From NCBI GenBank assembly GCA_963693365.1, contig CAVNZM010000009.1, positions 310,001-374,000 of the forward strand: a DNA stretch of 64,000 nt. The letters run 5' to 3'. Origin of the DNA: Amoebidium appalachense (Eukaryota > Ichthyosporea). Below the pieces are notes generated by a model. The model had not been told where the DNA came from. It saw nothing but the letters and a program-made list of their open reading frames with translations, and did no database searches. Positions 35,810 to 57,259 of this stretch are shown here, in pieces; within the stretch, counting starts at the first letter, position 1, and every line of letters begins with the position of its first letter. The translations under genes and the position numbers were made by a program.

Positions 35810-36015
35810 TCCCCCAGCCCCCCTGCTCCCCAGTCCCCCCTGCCCCCCTGCCCCCCTGCCCCCCTGCTCCCCTGCCACATGCACACCCACACACTGGGTG
35901 CCCCCCCTGCTCCCCTGCCTCCCGGAACCAGGCCCCAGTGAGTGCTCACGTGCCCCCCCCCTGCCTCCCCTGCCTCCCCTGCTCCCCTGCCTCCCGGAAC
36001 CAGGCCCCCCACTGG
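35810..36015 (+). repeat. Cytosine-rich imperfect repeats (tgccccc / tcccctgcc units)
   Basis: Short units such as cccctgcccccctgcc and ctgcctcccggaaccaggcc, the latter repeated at about 35913 and 35989, between the zinc-motif gene and the nuclease-like gene. Confidence 0.7.
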
Positions 36016-36054
36016 CAGTGGTGGCATTCCAACACGTGCATGCTAGAAGATGGT

Positions 36055-36060
36055 TTTATT
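36055..36060 (-). terminator. AATAAA 4 nt beyond the nuclease-like stop codon
   Basis: Plus-strand tttatt; on the minus strand the stop TAA (36067-36065) is followed almost at once by AATAAA. Confidence 0.45.
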
Positions 36061-36064
36061 GGCA

Positions 36065-36493
36065 TTAGAACCTAGGCATGACCAGTGCCGTGAAGCCTTC
36101 TCTGTTGAGTTCCAATTGGCCGTCGCTGTTGATCTGTGTGAGCCAGATGACTTCCATCCCACACTGGGCACTCACGTGGATGCCATGCAGAATGAAGCCA
36201 TCCACAATGCTCTTAATCTTTGCTGCTTTTGGAAACTCGTTACCATAAAAGTGCACACGTGTCTGGTGCATGGGATAGCTCAGACGGTAGAACACTATCT
36301 GGCCCATTGCTGTCTTGTATAGGTTCCATGACTTAACTTCAATCAGCTCGGTAGCTGTAAGTATATCAATTCGCCCGTGTATTGTATTAACTTCAACAGT
36401 ACCATCAAGCTTATCAGCAAGCATGTCACGCACCACTTTCTCTACACTTCCATTGCGCCGTGCTACATGAACAAATGGTCTTAACTCAGCCAT
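36065..36493 (-). CDS. PD-(D/E)XK-type nuclease-like protein, 142 aa
   Basis: ATG at 36493 (MAELRPFVHVARRNGS) is preferred; longer starts run into the inverted repeat and read low-complexity sequence. The core reads GRID43ILTATELIE52VK54SW followed by MGQ65IVFYRL: an acidic residue, E-x-K and a downstream Gln, spaced as in the restriction-endonuclease fold. Similar small stand-alone domains are known from large DNA viruses and mobile elements (general family knowledge, not searched). An HFYGNE motif follows. The gene reads inward from the right inverted repeat, whose edge is 29 nt upstream, so the repeat supplies its promoter. Active-site residues look intact; the biological role is unknown. 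Confidence 0.6.
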   Translation of the reverse strand: MAELRPFVHVARRNGSVEKVVRDMLADKLDGTVEVNTIHGRIDILTATELIEVKSWNLYKTAMGQIVFYRLSYPMHQTRVHFYGNEFPKAAKIKSIVDGFILHGIHVSAQCGMEVIWLTQINSDGQLELNREGFTALVMPRF

Positions 36494-36521
36494 ACATGGG
36501 GGATAGATAGTATCACACAAC

Positions 36522-36871
36522 CATGGTTCCCCCACTCTCCCCAGCCTCCTGTGCACGTGTGCCTCCCCCGACCCCCTGCCTCCCCTGCACGTGTGCCCCC
36601 CCTCCTGCCGGAACCACGGCCCCCAGTGGTGGCAGCCAGTGCCTTACATGCTAATCTATTCTATGGCCACATGGCCAGATGGCCAGATTGTTTTGACTTC
36701 AGGTGGATCCCCCCCCCTGCTCACAGACTGAATTTGATCTGGCCATCTGGCCATCTGGGTATAAACCGTTTTCTGTTCTAATATTGGAGAACTGTCGATA
36801 GTGATAGAAAATGTCATTGGAAGAACAATCGGGAAATCCCGCGGTGTGACAACCAATCAGAATGAAGCAAT
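36522..36871 (-). repeat. Right copy of the 350-bp inverted repeat
   Basis: Reverse complement of 18112-18462 with a single G/C-run difference. Contains the CCAAT-bearing edge (aaccaatcagaatgaagcaa) next to the hairpin and the cacgtgtgcc motifs next to the nuclease-like gene. Confidence 0.92.
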
Positions 36872-36872
36872 A

Positions 36873-37272
36873 TTGGGATATTCGGGTTGGTTGTAAGGTT
36901 TTCCGGGTCGGGCCGAAAGCCCTAACGGGCCGCAGGCCCGCCTATTGGGCCGCCAGGCCCTAGGCCGCCAGGCCCTAGGCCGCCAGGCCTGGGGCCCCGG
37001 GGACCGGGGCGCCCGACCCGGCCCGCGAGCCATCCCCGGCCCGGCCCGGCCCGCGGGGCCCGGCGCCGGGGTTAGCAGCAGCTGCTAACCCCGGCGCCGG
37101 GCCCCGCGGGCCGGGCCGGGCCGGGGGTGGCTCGCGGGCCGGGTCGGGCGCCCCGGTCCCCGGGGCCCCAGGCCTGGCGGCCTAGGGCCTGGCGGCCCAA
37201 TAGGCGGGCCTGCGGCCTGTTGGGGCCTTCGGCCCGACCCGGAAAACCTTACAACCAACCCGAATATCCCAA
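36873..37272. repeat. Fold-back hairpin element, about 400 bp, arms 206 and 191 nt
   Basis: ttgggatattcgggttggtt ... gttagcag / cag / ctgctaac ... aaccaacccgaatatcccaa. The arms pair almost perfectly around a 3-nt loop at 37079-37081. The 15-nt length difference is one extra ccaggccctaggccg unit in the left arm. Very GC-rich with no coding potential. It begins one base beyond the right inverted repeat. No clear target-site duplication (agca occurs on both sides, but at unequal offsets). Confidence 0.9.
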
Positions 37273-38095
37273 CAGCATGGGGGGGATTACGAAAAAATCG
37301 TCGTAGTTACGATTAACGAAAGACCCCGATACGAATAAGGTTAGGGTGCCGTCGTAACAGCTTTCGTATCAGATGTATAGCATTATAAACGCTGTATGAC
37401 CCCCTAATATGTAACTGTAACTAATTTTTTCAATATTTCTGTTCAAGAACATATCTACAGCGCTTCTCATGCACCTCGACAAGTGTCCAGGGCTTGTAAT
37501 TTTGCGATACTTAATCTGTAAAAACGCGTATTTTAAGTTTTGTGACTGGAGGGGCGTTTTTTAGCTGGGCTTGCAGATCCCCAAGAACCCCCCCGTTACG
37601 ATTAAGAAACTGTCCGTTACGATTGGCCAAAGGACAATACGGTTAAGCTGGCCAACCCCAGCCCAACCCTGGCGCCCAGCCGGAGCCCAGGGGTTGTGGG
37701 GTTTTGGCTGCGCTACCCGTTTTAACCTAAACGCAGTCGTATTGTCAGAAATTCCAAATCGTATTGGCGGGGTTTTCTGCTTTATGACTCGTATAAACCC
37801 CCTATATTATTAATTTTAAATGCTTTTTAAAGTTAAATGCATATTCCCTTAGCAATTACACACCCCGATAGACAAAACAGGGCTTCACATTCCGCTCTGG
37901 AGTGCCAAAACAACCACCTAGCCACCTTTTACCTGGGAAAACGCACAGTTTTGTATGAAAACACACCAAAATACACTCCTGTGGCCTATTTCATTGCTAC
38001 GAAAAACCATTACAGCACCTCACAGCGTTACTCGTATTGACCCCCTGGGCTTAATCGTAAGTACGACGATTTTCGCTCGTAATTCAACCCCTGCC
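37273..38095. other. Non-coding block enriched in TACGA/TCGTA
   Basis: About 16 occurrences of TACGA or its complement TCGTA in roughly 800 bp, often as ttacgatt, tcgtattg or tcgtaa. No open frame is supported. The block starts immediately after the hairpin and ends at GC-rich repeats. Confidence 0.6.
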
Positions 38096-38127
38096 GGAGC
38101 CGGTGGGCGGCGCGGGCTGCGGGCACA

Positions 38128-38275
38128 GTGGCCCCCCCCCCCCCCCCCCCCCCCCGCCCGCCCCCCCGCCCCCTTGCCCCCCTGCCTTCCCGCCCGCCCG
38201 CCCGCCCGCCCGCCTCCCCGCCCGCCTCCCCGCCGGCCGCCCCCCTGCCAGCCCCCCCGCCCGCCCCCACGCCCG
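38128..38275. repeat. Poly-C and (CCCG)n GC-rich repeat
   Basis: C run followed by cgcccgcccgcccgcc and related units. Confidence 0.85.
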
Positions 38276-38757
38276 ACGCGCTACACAGTACCCCGTGCGC
38301 CGTCGAACAAAGTGACTCCTGGCCAGAATCACATGTACATCATGTTTCTCAAATGAGGGACAGTAATTGTTGTAACAGGTTCATATATCTGAGATATTTG
38401 GGCACATGGTACATGTGTATCCAGCAAGGTGTCTGTCTGTACATGTGCACGACATGTCATGGAATCGTTGGCTAATATTAGTAGATCGTCGGGCGGCCAT
38501 GTCACACAGCGTCATTGACAGTCTGTGCACACGTGTTTATTATACACACTACACACGGATCTACATATGTACAATTAGGTCTGTGCGCCTGCGCTGCGCG
38601 GGCGCCAACTGAAGCTGCAGTCTGGTCAGTCACGCGTAGGTCTGGGAAAAGAAGGTGCAAACTGGGGTCTGACAGCTTGTGTCTGAAATCTAGACTCGGG
38701 TGCGCCCGCTGTGCGGGGACCCCCCCCCTCCCGGCCCTCCTTCCCGCCCCCCCTCCC

Positions 38758-38793
<36 letters not shown>

Positions 38794-39064
38794 CACACAC
38801 ACACACACACAAAAGCAAAAAAAAAAAAGGTCAAGAACACAACATATGGGGGACTGTATGTCTTGATGTTTTGTGCAAAGGTTTATGGCATGTGCACATG
38901 GGATGTTGATAATTTTTGGCCGGAGGGTGCCACGGTGCCCGTACCTTACATGTGCATGCAACGATCCCAAGTGGGCATTATACAATAAATCATCTGCATT
39001 CACGACCAACACACTGAAGGGGGTTACACACAGCAGTAACAAAACAATACGTTCGAGAGTGCTC
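38276..39064. other. Intergenic sequence, no gene seen
   Basis: Non-repetitive stretches with many acatgt/cacgtg palindromes and a C run plus CA near 38760-38811. No convincing coding signal on either strand. Confidence 0.5.
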
Positions 39065-39378
39065 TGTCCACAGTATATCCAAATGTGCATGCTTGGTCCG
39101 CATATGCCCAGTATATCCAAATATGCATGCTCGGTCCGCATATGCATAGTATATCCAAATATGCATGCTCGGTCCACATATGCCTAGTATATCCAAATAT
39201 GCATGCTGGGTCCGCATATGCCTAGTTTATTCCAATATGCATGCTCGGTCCGCATATACCCAGTATATCCAAATATGCATGCTCGGTCCGCATATATATG
39301 CCTACATAGTATATCCAAATATGCATGCTCGGTCCGCATATGCCTACATATTATATCCAAATATGCATGCCCTGTCCG
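39065..39378 (+). repeat. Tandem 37-49-bp repeats (ggtccgcatatgcctagtat)
   Basis: Eight units of atatccaaatatgcatgctc plus ggtccgcatatgcc with small indels. The units contain the palindromes atgcat and catatg. Confidence 0.88.
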
Positions 39379-39842
39379 CATGTGGCTTTAGTATATTCTA
39401 TCTAAACCGAAGGGATATATAATGGCTTGTACTCGCATTTCTCTAGCAATTGAAATGATTTTTATCAACCCAAGGGATATATTCCGTGTGCTTTTGCACA
39501 TCTCTAGCCATACACAGGTATCACCTCACCATCGGGACTTTCATGCCCTGGTGTATTATATATCCCTTTGGCATACCCAATCGCAATTACCGCAAAGTTG
39601 TTATAGAAATGACTTGCACGAAGAAAAGTTGAAGGCCGAAACCCAAGTCCAAAAGTGACCGACATAGAACTCAGACATAGCTGCCACCCATGGTCTTGCT
39701 TTATAACACTGTGCACGTGGGCACAGGTTGCAGCTGCGATAGTGTATCAGTTTGAACTTATGTAATTGTGAGTTAACTCGAGTATGGAGTTTCAAATAGC
39801 GTTGAACGGGTGTGCATGAAGTGTACGCCCGCACAGTATGTG

Positions 39843-39920
<78 letters not shown>

Positions 39921-40146
39921 GAATGTATGTGCGCGCATGCGTGTACGTGTATGTGTATGTGGGGAAGGGGTGCAGTGTGGGGGGAGGGGGGGGGGGGGGG
40001 GAGGGGAGGGGAAAGAAGGAGGGGGTAGATGGCGATCATCCAGACCGTGACTGGGCGCATGTGTGTGTGCATGAGTCCTCTCTCCCTGTGTGTGTGGGGA
40101 AACCTTTAAAGGCACAGTTTTTTTTTTTTTTTTTTTTTTTTTTTGT

Positions 40147-40180
<34 letters not shown>

Positions 40181-40747
40181 GTATAGTAGATGGCGAACAC
40201 AGACCGTGACTGGGCTGAGTGCCGCCAGGAAACAATATCGACTAATAAGCGGGGCAGCACCTGGCTGGGCCCCTCATTTATTGCTAGTGGGATAATTTGG
40301 GATATACAATATTCAGGCTAGATATGCCTGTGTAAGCAGACTGTCAATCATGTCAAAGTAGAGATAGTATGGCCATGCGTGCATCCATGTTTCCTTTTTT
40401 GTATATCTGAACCAACCCTTGGGCCAGAGACACCATCTTTTCTTTAACAAACTGGCTTACAATTGCTCTCGCAATGGATAGAACTCATTTCGCACACTCA
40501 AAATCCTGACCCGTGCAGTGCTCTTATTTAAAAAAAAAAAATTCGGATAAAAAAAAACCAAAAAAACCAAAAAAACCAAAAACCCAAAAAAAACAAAGCT
40601 AAAATACTTTTCTACATGCTCACATGCTCATATCAAGTATGGTGCAGTACCGGGCAAAAAAAAAAAAAAAAATCCGCCCACGAGATATTCTTTATTGCGC
40701 GCTATATCGCTCAATAATTATGATGCTATTTAGGGCGTGTGGTCTAT
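39379..40747. other. MCM7 3' flank: repeats, no gene seen
   Basis: Contains (GT)n at about 39843-39915, G-rich sequence, a T run plus G run at 40119-40179, and A-rich tracts (40523-40600, 40657-40672). A block around gggtagatggcgatcatcca / accgtgactgggc is partly repeated at 40189-40216. Confidence 0.6.
40691..40696 (-). terminator. Poly(A) signal for MCM7
   Basis: Plus tttatt, minus AATAAA, 52 nt downstream of the MCM7 stop. Confidence 0.55.
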
Positions 40748-51424
<10,677 letters not shown>

Positions 51425-53590
51425 GGTCCTGTTTGTGCGCTACAAAGGCCTGTGTGGAGGAAAAATAGTGTAACGTGTAAGTACTAGTTACCAAGGCAGG
51501 TGGAAACGGTTTAGATCAGAGCGGTAGCTTATGAGATTTTCGGTAATGCCCCCATTTAAGGGGAAATTTCGCAAGTCTAGAACTGTTATTGTGCGTTACC
51601 AAATAAGAGCGGAAAGAAGTTGTACGGATCAACCTATACTTCTGAAAAAAAAAGTTGCACCACACCAACACGTGTTGCAGTATACCAAGCGAAAAAAAAA
51701 AAAGCGAAAACAAACCAAAAAACCCCACAAACTCGAACCTACCTACTAATAATAAAGAGTTCTTTCGCCTTATGCGAGCGAAAAAGTCCACCTCGGTTAC
51801 TTTTTTCCCTTCCTTCTTTTCACTTTGGTCTGCCCTCTCTGTGTGTTTTGCAGCCTCTTTGCGCGCTGGTCAAAACAAAACAAGGCATGTTTGGGCAACA
51901 AGAATAAGGCGACATGATTGGCTGAATCTCTGCTGGCGCGAAGTCCGACGATTGGCTGGAAGTTTGACGCAGCGCCATGAAGCCGATAAGTATATCTACT
52001 GGCTATCTAAACGCTAGACACAAGCTCTCATGCAAAATGTTTACAAGAGATGAAATATAGAGAAAATTAGGTTAGAAAATAAGATACTACATGTAAATAA
52101 AAACAAATGTTTTGAATAAGCCAAGAGTTTTTTTGATCACTGATGCTTTAAGCACTGTTCAAGCACACTATTATTTGTCTATTCATGTTTTATCTCAAAA
52201 ATATTATTTATCAATCTGTTAGTGTATGGGGATTCGGCTCTCAACCTGCCTGCGCTCTGGGGGGAAGGGAGGCTGCTCCGGCCGAGGGGTCGACCGCAGT
52301 GCGTGAGGCCGTGTGTGCGTGTGCGTGTGCGTGTGTGCGTGCGTGTGTGTGTGTGTGTATGTGTGTGCCTGTACATGTGTGCCTGCGTCTACGTATGTGT
52401 GGGTCTGTGCGTGCGTGCGTGCGTGTGCGTGTGCGTGCGTGTGCGTGTGTGACGATGTGTTTGTGTGAGCCGTCGCTGGCATCTGTGTACGTGTGACTGT
52501 GTGTGCATATTTGTGTGCGTGTGTGCGTGTGTGTGCCTGTGTGTGTGTGCGTGCGTGTGTTTGTGTGTGTGTGCTTGTGCGCTTGTGTGCATCCGTGTAT
52601 GTACGCGTACGTGCATGTGTGCATGCGCGTGCACTCGTACAACGGTGTGAGCTGGCGGGTAGCTGGGGAAGGGATGTTGGCCGCTGCAAGTGCGTGTGGT
52701 TGAAGCACCACCCGAGAAGCCCCTTGGCACTAATTAAAGAACTCAATATGTATTGATGCCGAACTGTAGTTGTTCGTTCTGTTTGTACTTGGTCTTGAAT
52801 GATTTTGAAAGTCCCCCTAAGAAGCCGGTAGTATGACCGTATATACACGGTGCCGGATATGTGCAGGTGCAACTGGAACTCGAACAACGGCCGGGGTTCC
52901 ATCCGTGTGTGTACATCATGGCACTGCAGTATCTGGATAGATGGTTTGTCAGAGTGCTGCTTTGACCAGGACCACGCAAGGCACGGGGTAAGCTTCGAAG
53001 CCTTCGCCGGCACTGGCCAATCTTTCGAGACTGCGCAATAATTCATTTCACAAGACAAGCAAATAGGGCCCGGGGTGGTACCGGTCTGTAACAGTTTCAC
53101 GCACGAAGTAGAACTTCACAGTGCCAGACGCACGGCCAGGTCTTGGCCGACAGAGCATGCCAGCGGACCGGCATTCAGTTCAGCAGCCCCCTTCTCTCCC
53201 CCCCCCCCCCCCCCCCCCCCCCATCACCACCACCACAACCGGTTCACTTCAAACATACCGACAAACAATAGTTGAGTCGTTAGAAGTGCCGTACACTTCC
53301 TTTGATTTCAACCCTTTCTACAAACCCCCAGGCACCATGACTCAGATAAGGCACCAGGGCCACAGTTTGTTTATTGCAGCCACCAGCAGCCCTCCCGTCC
53401 ACAGCAGCACTCCTTACATACTGACCATCTGCAGGGCACACCTGTCATCAGCAACTGTGATGTGCAACGTGCAACGGTCTGGCTCAGAAAATACACCAGT
53501 GCGCAGCGCTAGAAAGCAAAAGTGTTTAATTGGCTATGCCAACCCCCTCCAGCGAGAGAGAGAGAGCCGGAGGGGGAGAGGGGGGGGGGG

Positions 53591-53877
53591 GTTTGAATGC
53601 GGAACACAGTACGAAGTACGCATAGACGATGAGAAGCATGATGCAGGACACATGCAAAGGCAAACATTCAAGTATGCAGCATCAGCCATGCGCACAGTAT
53701 GCGTCATAAGCAGAGCCCATCCTCAGGGAGGGCCCAAGTCATCAATTGCGTCTGAGTTTCGACCCCTTAGCCCGCGTATATACGACGCTCCAACTCAGAC
53801 AGCAGCATCAACTGAACTTGGGTGGGTCAACCCGTCTTGATCAAAGACGAGCAGGGTTGCTTATGCAAGCAAGGTGA
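53591..53877 (+). repeat. Dispersed repeat family, copy 3 (fullest copy, about 285 bp)
   Basis: Preceded by agagagagagccggaggggg and a G run; then gtttgaatgcggaacacagt, acgaagtacgcatagacgat, gatgcaggacacatgcaaag, cataagcagagcccatcctc, ccaactcagacagcagcatc and gagcagggttgcttatgcaa. No open frame shared with the other copies. Confidence 0.75.
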
Positions 53878-54042
53878 GCAAAACGGTGAAGATGTGTGTG
53901 CAAACTAATGCAGTGCAGCGACAAACGCGTATGTGCTTACAGATGCACGACACAGAGCAACCATGCCCGGTTGCATGGAAGTAAAGATGTCTCCACACAG
54001 TGGTCTGTCCTGAAAGGACACCTCTGAAAGAAGACAGGGGGG

Positions 54043-54196
54043 GTTTGAATGCGGAACACGGGGGGGGGGGGGGGGGGGGGAGGAGGGAGGGAAGACAACT
54101 CAAAAATGGTGCATAACGGACATCGCCGTAGAAACGGACAACACAAAGCAGGGGGGGGGGGGGGGGGGGGAGGGAGAGAGAGAAAAAGAGAGAGAA

Positions 54197-54230
<34 letters not shown>

Positions 54231-54240
54231 GAGGGGAAGA
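54043..54240 (+). repeat. Dispersed repeat family, copy 4 (fragment) with G runs
   Basis: tttgaatgcggaacacggg then a G run, then gcataacggacatcgccgta and further G runs. Confidence 0.55.
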
Positions 54241-54502
54241 GAACGTCGTACACAGGAAGAAATGACACGGATAGAGCACAATTTGGTTGGTTCGAAAGAG
54301 GAATTCACATACACGCAAGGTACAACACCTAAATCATAAGAGGAAAAAAACATGATGGTGCAGGAGGGAAGACAGCAGGGGGAGGAAGCATTCCACATGA
54401 CCTAGCAGTCTTCGAATGTGCCCACACCACCCGTGCAACATACGAGAGGCAAGAGAAAGCCGCAGGGGAAGGGAGGGAGGAAGGGAGAGGGGGGGGGGGG
54501 GG

Positions 54503-54666
54503 TTTGAATGCGGAACAAGGTACGAAGTATGCATATACGATGAGAAGGACACATGCAAAGGCAAACATTCAAGTATGCAATATCCGCCATGCACGCAGTA
54601 TGCGTCATAAGCAGAATCCATCCTCAGGAGGGGCCCCCGGGGGGGGGGGGGGGGGGGGGGGGGGGG
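54503..54666 (+). repeat. Dispersed repeat family, copy 5
   Basis: tttgaatgcggaacaaggta, acgatgagaaggacacatgc, aaggcaaacattcaagtatg, gcgtcataagcagaatccat, ctcaggaggggccccc, flanked on both sides by G runs. Confidence 0.7.
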
Positions 54667-54764
54667 AGGATAAGAGGTTCATTTCGGCAAGAGAAAGAAT
54701 AGCAGGGGATAGTACGAGTGGCTCAAGCACACACGAACAATTTCCGTGGTAGTGGTCGTAATGT

Positions 54765-54809
<45 letters not shown>

Positions 54810-55017
54810 GGTTTAGTTGGCTAGAAAGAGACACACAGAGGTCGGGGAAAGATGGGCAAAATGACTACGGGTGGTGGCAGGAGGGGCAAATTAGAAAGAG
54901 GAGGGCGGGATGGAAGCCTCAGAACAGCAGAATGCATTCGTGCATGTGCCTATTAACGTTGGCAAAGGAGCAGGGTGGGCTGGGTGGAAGGATGGGGGGT
55001 GCAGTTGGGGTGGGGTG

Positions 55018-55056
<39 letters not shown>

Positions 55057-55096
55057 AAGGGGAGGGAGGGGAGGGAGAGAGGTAAGTGGCACATAC

Positions 55097-55306
55097 CTGC
55101 TGCTTCCACTCTGAGCCAGTGATTTTACGGTCCCTGGCAGCCATCAACCGGTCCCAATCATCCACACGGTAACGGCCCACCTATCAACAACACAAATCGT
55201 TAGACGCTGACGACTGGCCATCCCCTTCCCCTTTCCTAAAATGAAGAGAAATGAGAAGGGAAAGAGAGAAAAGCAAGGGAATAAAACAAGGAGGCGCAGC
55301 CACAAA

Positions 55307-55365
<59 letters not shown>

Positions 55366-55869
55366 CCACAGAGCTGATTGCCTAGAGGCCAGGTACCAGC
55401 AGCATGTAAAAAAAAAAACACCAAATATGCAGGTTTAGGCAAGAACACGAAAGGTTTAGAGGGGCAACTCAAGAGTGTGTGTGAGCACAGCCAAAAGAGC
55501 CCCTTAACTTCAAAAGTAAATTTTTTTTTCTTCATTCCAGGAAATTCTAACACGTTTTTACTACAAAGAACCCACAGGCACAGGGCACATCACGACCAGA
55601 ACCCGGCGATTGCTGCAGGCAAAGTGTGTGTGTGTGTGTGCGTGTGTACCTGTGTTGCACGAGCACCGTGGGTGTGTATCGTTGTGTTTGCGTTTACAGT
55701 GTGAACGTGTGAAGGGTGTCTGAACCTCGCGCTGCCAAGTGGCCCATCAATGGTCCGTTTGGTTGAACTTGTATATACTTGTAACCGTATGTGTTCGTGC
55801 TCATGTACTTGTGTGGGCAAACGGGAGGCTTTGGAGAGAGCGTAGGTTTGGCACAGGCAGTTACTGCAA

Positions 55870-55907
<38 letters not shown>

Positions 55908-55908
55908 A

Positions 55909-55940
<32 letters not shown>

Positions 55941-55949
55941 CTTGCTTGT

Positions 55950-56017
<68 letters not shown>

Positions 56018-56453
56018 CTGCGTGCTTACTGCATTGATGAGTGTGCGTCTTGTATGTGTATGTGTACCTGCAGGCGGGAGCGTGTTCGTGCGCGCATGTG
56101 TGTGTGCGTGCGGGCGCCCGCGCGTGTGTGTGTGCCTGTGGGCGCGCACAGGTGCCTGTACGCGGAGGTCCATACAAGGGTGAGTGCGTCTGTGTGCGGG
56201 TGAGCAACCAAATAGACCGTGCGTGCCTGCGAGTAGGCATCCGTACGGTGTTGTGTTTTTGTGTCAGCTACTTGCGCACGACTCTGCCTATACTCGTGCT
56301 CGTGTAAGTGCCTGTCCACACGCAATAGAAAGTAAACAGGGACACACGCACCCCAGTGCCCGAGTTCAGGTAGTTGACGGCGCGCACGCCCACGTTGGCC
56401 ACCACAATGGTGCCGAAGATAATGCCCGTAGGCAGCAGCGATTGGTACCACAT
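55097..56453 (-). CDS. NDUFA1: NADH dehydrogenase (ubiquinone) subunit NDUFA1 (MWFE-type), 2 of probably 3 exons
   Basis: Small single-pass inner-membrane subunit of mitochondrial complex I, needed for assembly. Exon 1 56453-56352 encodes MWYQSLLPTGIIFGTIVVANVG and on: the N-terminal MW plus one TM helix typical of the family. Exon 2 55180-55097 encodes VGRYRVDDWDRLMAARDRKI and a few more residues, matching the conserved W-x-x-x-M-x-x-RD-x-K/R motif. The junction is in phase. That makes 62 residues; the family has about 70-85, so a short last exon should lie further downstream on the minus strand. The intron holds (GT)n tracts. The start codon is 344 bp from the divergent TMEM242 start. Confidence 0.8.
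55305..55365 (+). repeat. (CA)n in NDUFA1 intron
   Basis: About 28 CA units. Confidence 0.85.
55869..56018 (+). repeat. (GT)n with GC and tttg interruptions in NDUFA1 intron
   Basis: Several GT blocks separated by gcgcgcg and tacttgcttg. Confidence 0.85.
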
Positions 56454-56797
56454 GTTGGCTCCTTGCGTCCTTCACAAAAGGGGCGAACGGCAAAAGTGAA
56501 GAGGGTGGCCTGGTGCAGCCAACCACCAGGAACTACAAAATGTGAAAATGTACCAAAAACCCCAAGTACTAAAACATACATCTAAAAAAAAGAAATTCAT
56601 GAAATTGTGGCAGGTAATTGCGGGCCAAATTGTGTCAATGTCCCAAAAATACGGAAACAATAACTCGTATAACAGAAAAACACCCACACTTGTCCACGCC
56701 AAGTTGACTTCAGACAGACACAGAGGGCTTAAGCTTGAGCACGAGGGAGGGAGCAAATTTCACAGAGGGAGAGACTCACTCCCACCCGCACGAAAAA
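56454..56797. promoter_or_regulatory. Shared divergent promoter region, NDUFA1 / TMEM242
   Basis: 344 bp between two head-to-head genes for mitochondrial proteins, free of microsatellites. No TATA box is clear; element positions cannot be assigned by eye. Confidence 0.45.
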
Positions 56798-57216
56798 ATG
56801 GCCACCGCACAGGCACAGGTGCACGGCAGCACCGAGCTAGACACACCCACAATAGGCTACGGTAGTTTTCTAGCGTTCTGTGGTGTCATGTTGGGTGCGG
56901 GGTTTGGTCTGGGCATAGTGGCCGCACGTAGGTCGGCAAGACCGGGCAAGATACAAGCACTCATCAACAGAGAATTGGGCGTGCCAACACACGCAGAGAA
57001 GATAGAGAATGCCACCTTGGCTGCGCAGGTGGAGGGATATGGCATAGGGGAGGGGGCTGAGATGACAAAGGAGGACATGGGGCTGGCAGTCAGGGCGCTG
57101 GGGATGGGCACGGTGGCCGTGGTGGCGGTGATGGGCTCGGTGGGCGCGACAGTGCTCTATGCTCTGGGCGTGAAGAATGTAGGTGGTCACGTGTGCTCAA
57201 GATTCATTACGGTTAT

Positions 57217-57259
<43 letters not shown>

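Larger units (their letters stand above)
51425..55096. other. Upstream of MCM7: promoter area, GT/GC-rich repeats, dispersed repeats; no secure gene
   Basis: 51425-52250 is microsatellite-poor, with gattggctg elements near 51916 and 51952, probably the MCM7 promoter area. 52305-52640 is (GT/GC)n. 52720-53560 is ordinary sequence with open frames on both strands (for example 53100 down on -, 53121 up on +), but none has a recognisable motif. The last exon of NDUFA1 may lie in this interval and was not found. Confidence 0.5.

Noticed and set aside
36866-37277. agca target-site duplication around the hairpin
   Set aside because: The tetramer lies at unequal distances from the two hairpin ends, so it is not a clean duplication.
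52219-53100. 293-aa open frame on the minus strand upstream of MCM7
   Set aside because: More than a third is His/Thr repeat from (GT)n; the remainder has no recognisable motif, and an equally long frame exists on the other strand next to it.
53121-53840. 239-aa open frame on the plus strand
   Set aside because: It runs through a poly-C tract and into a copy of the dispersed repeat family; no conserved features.
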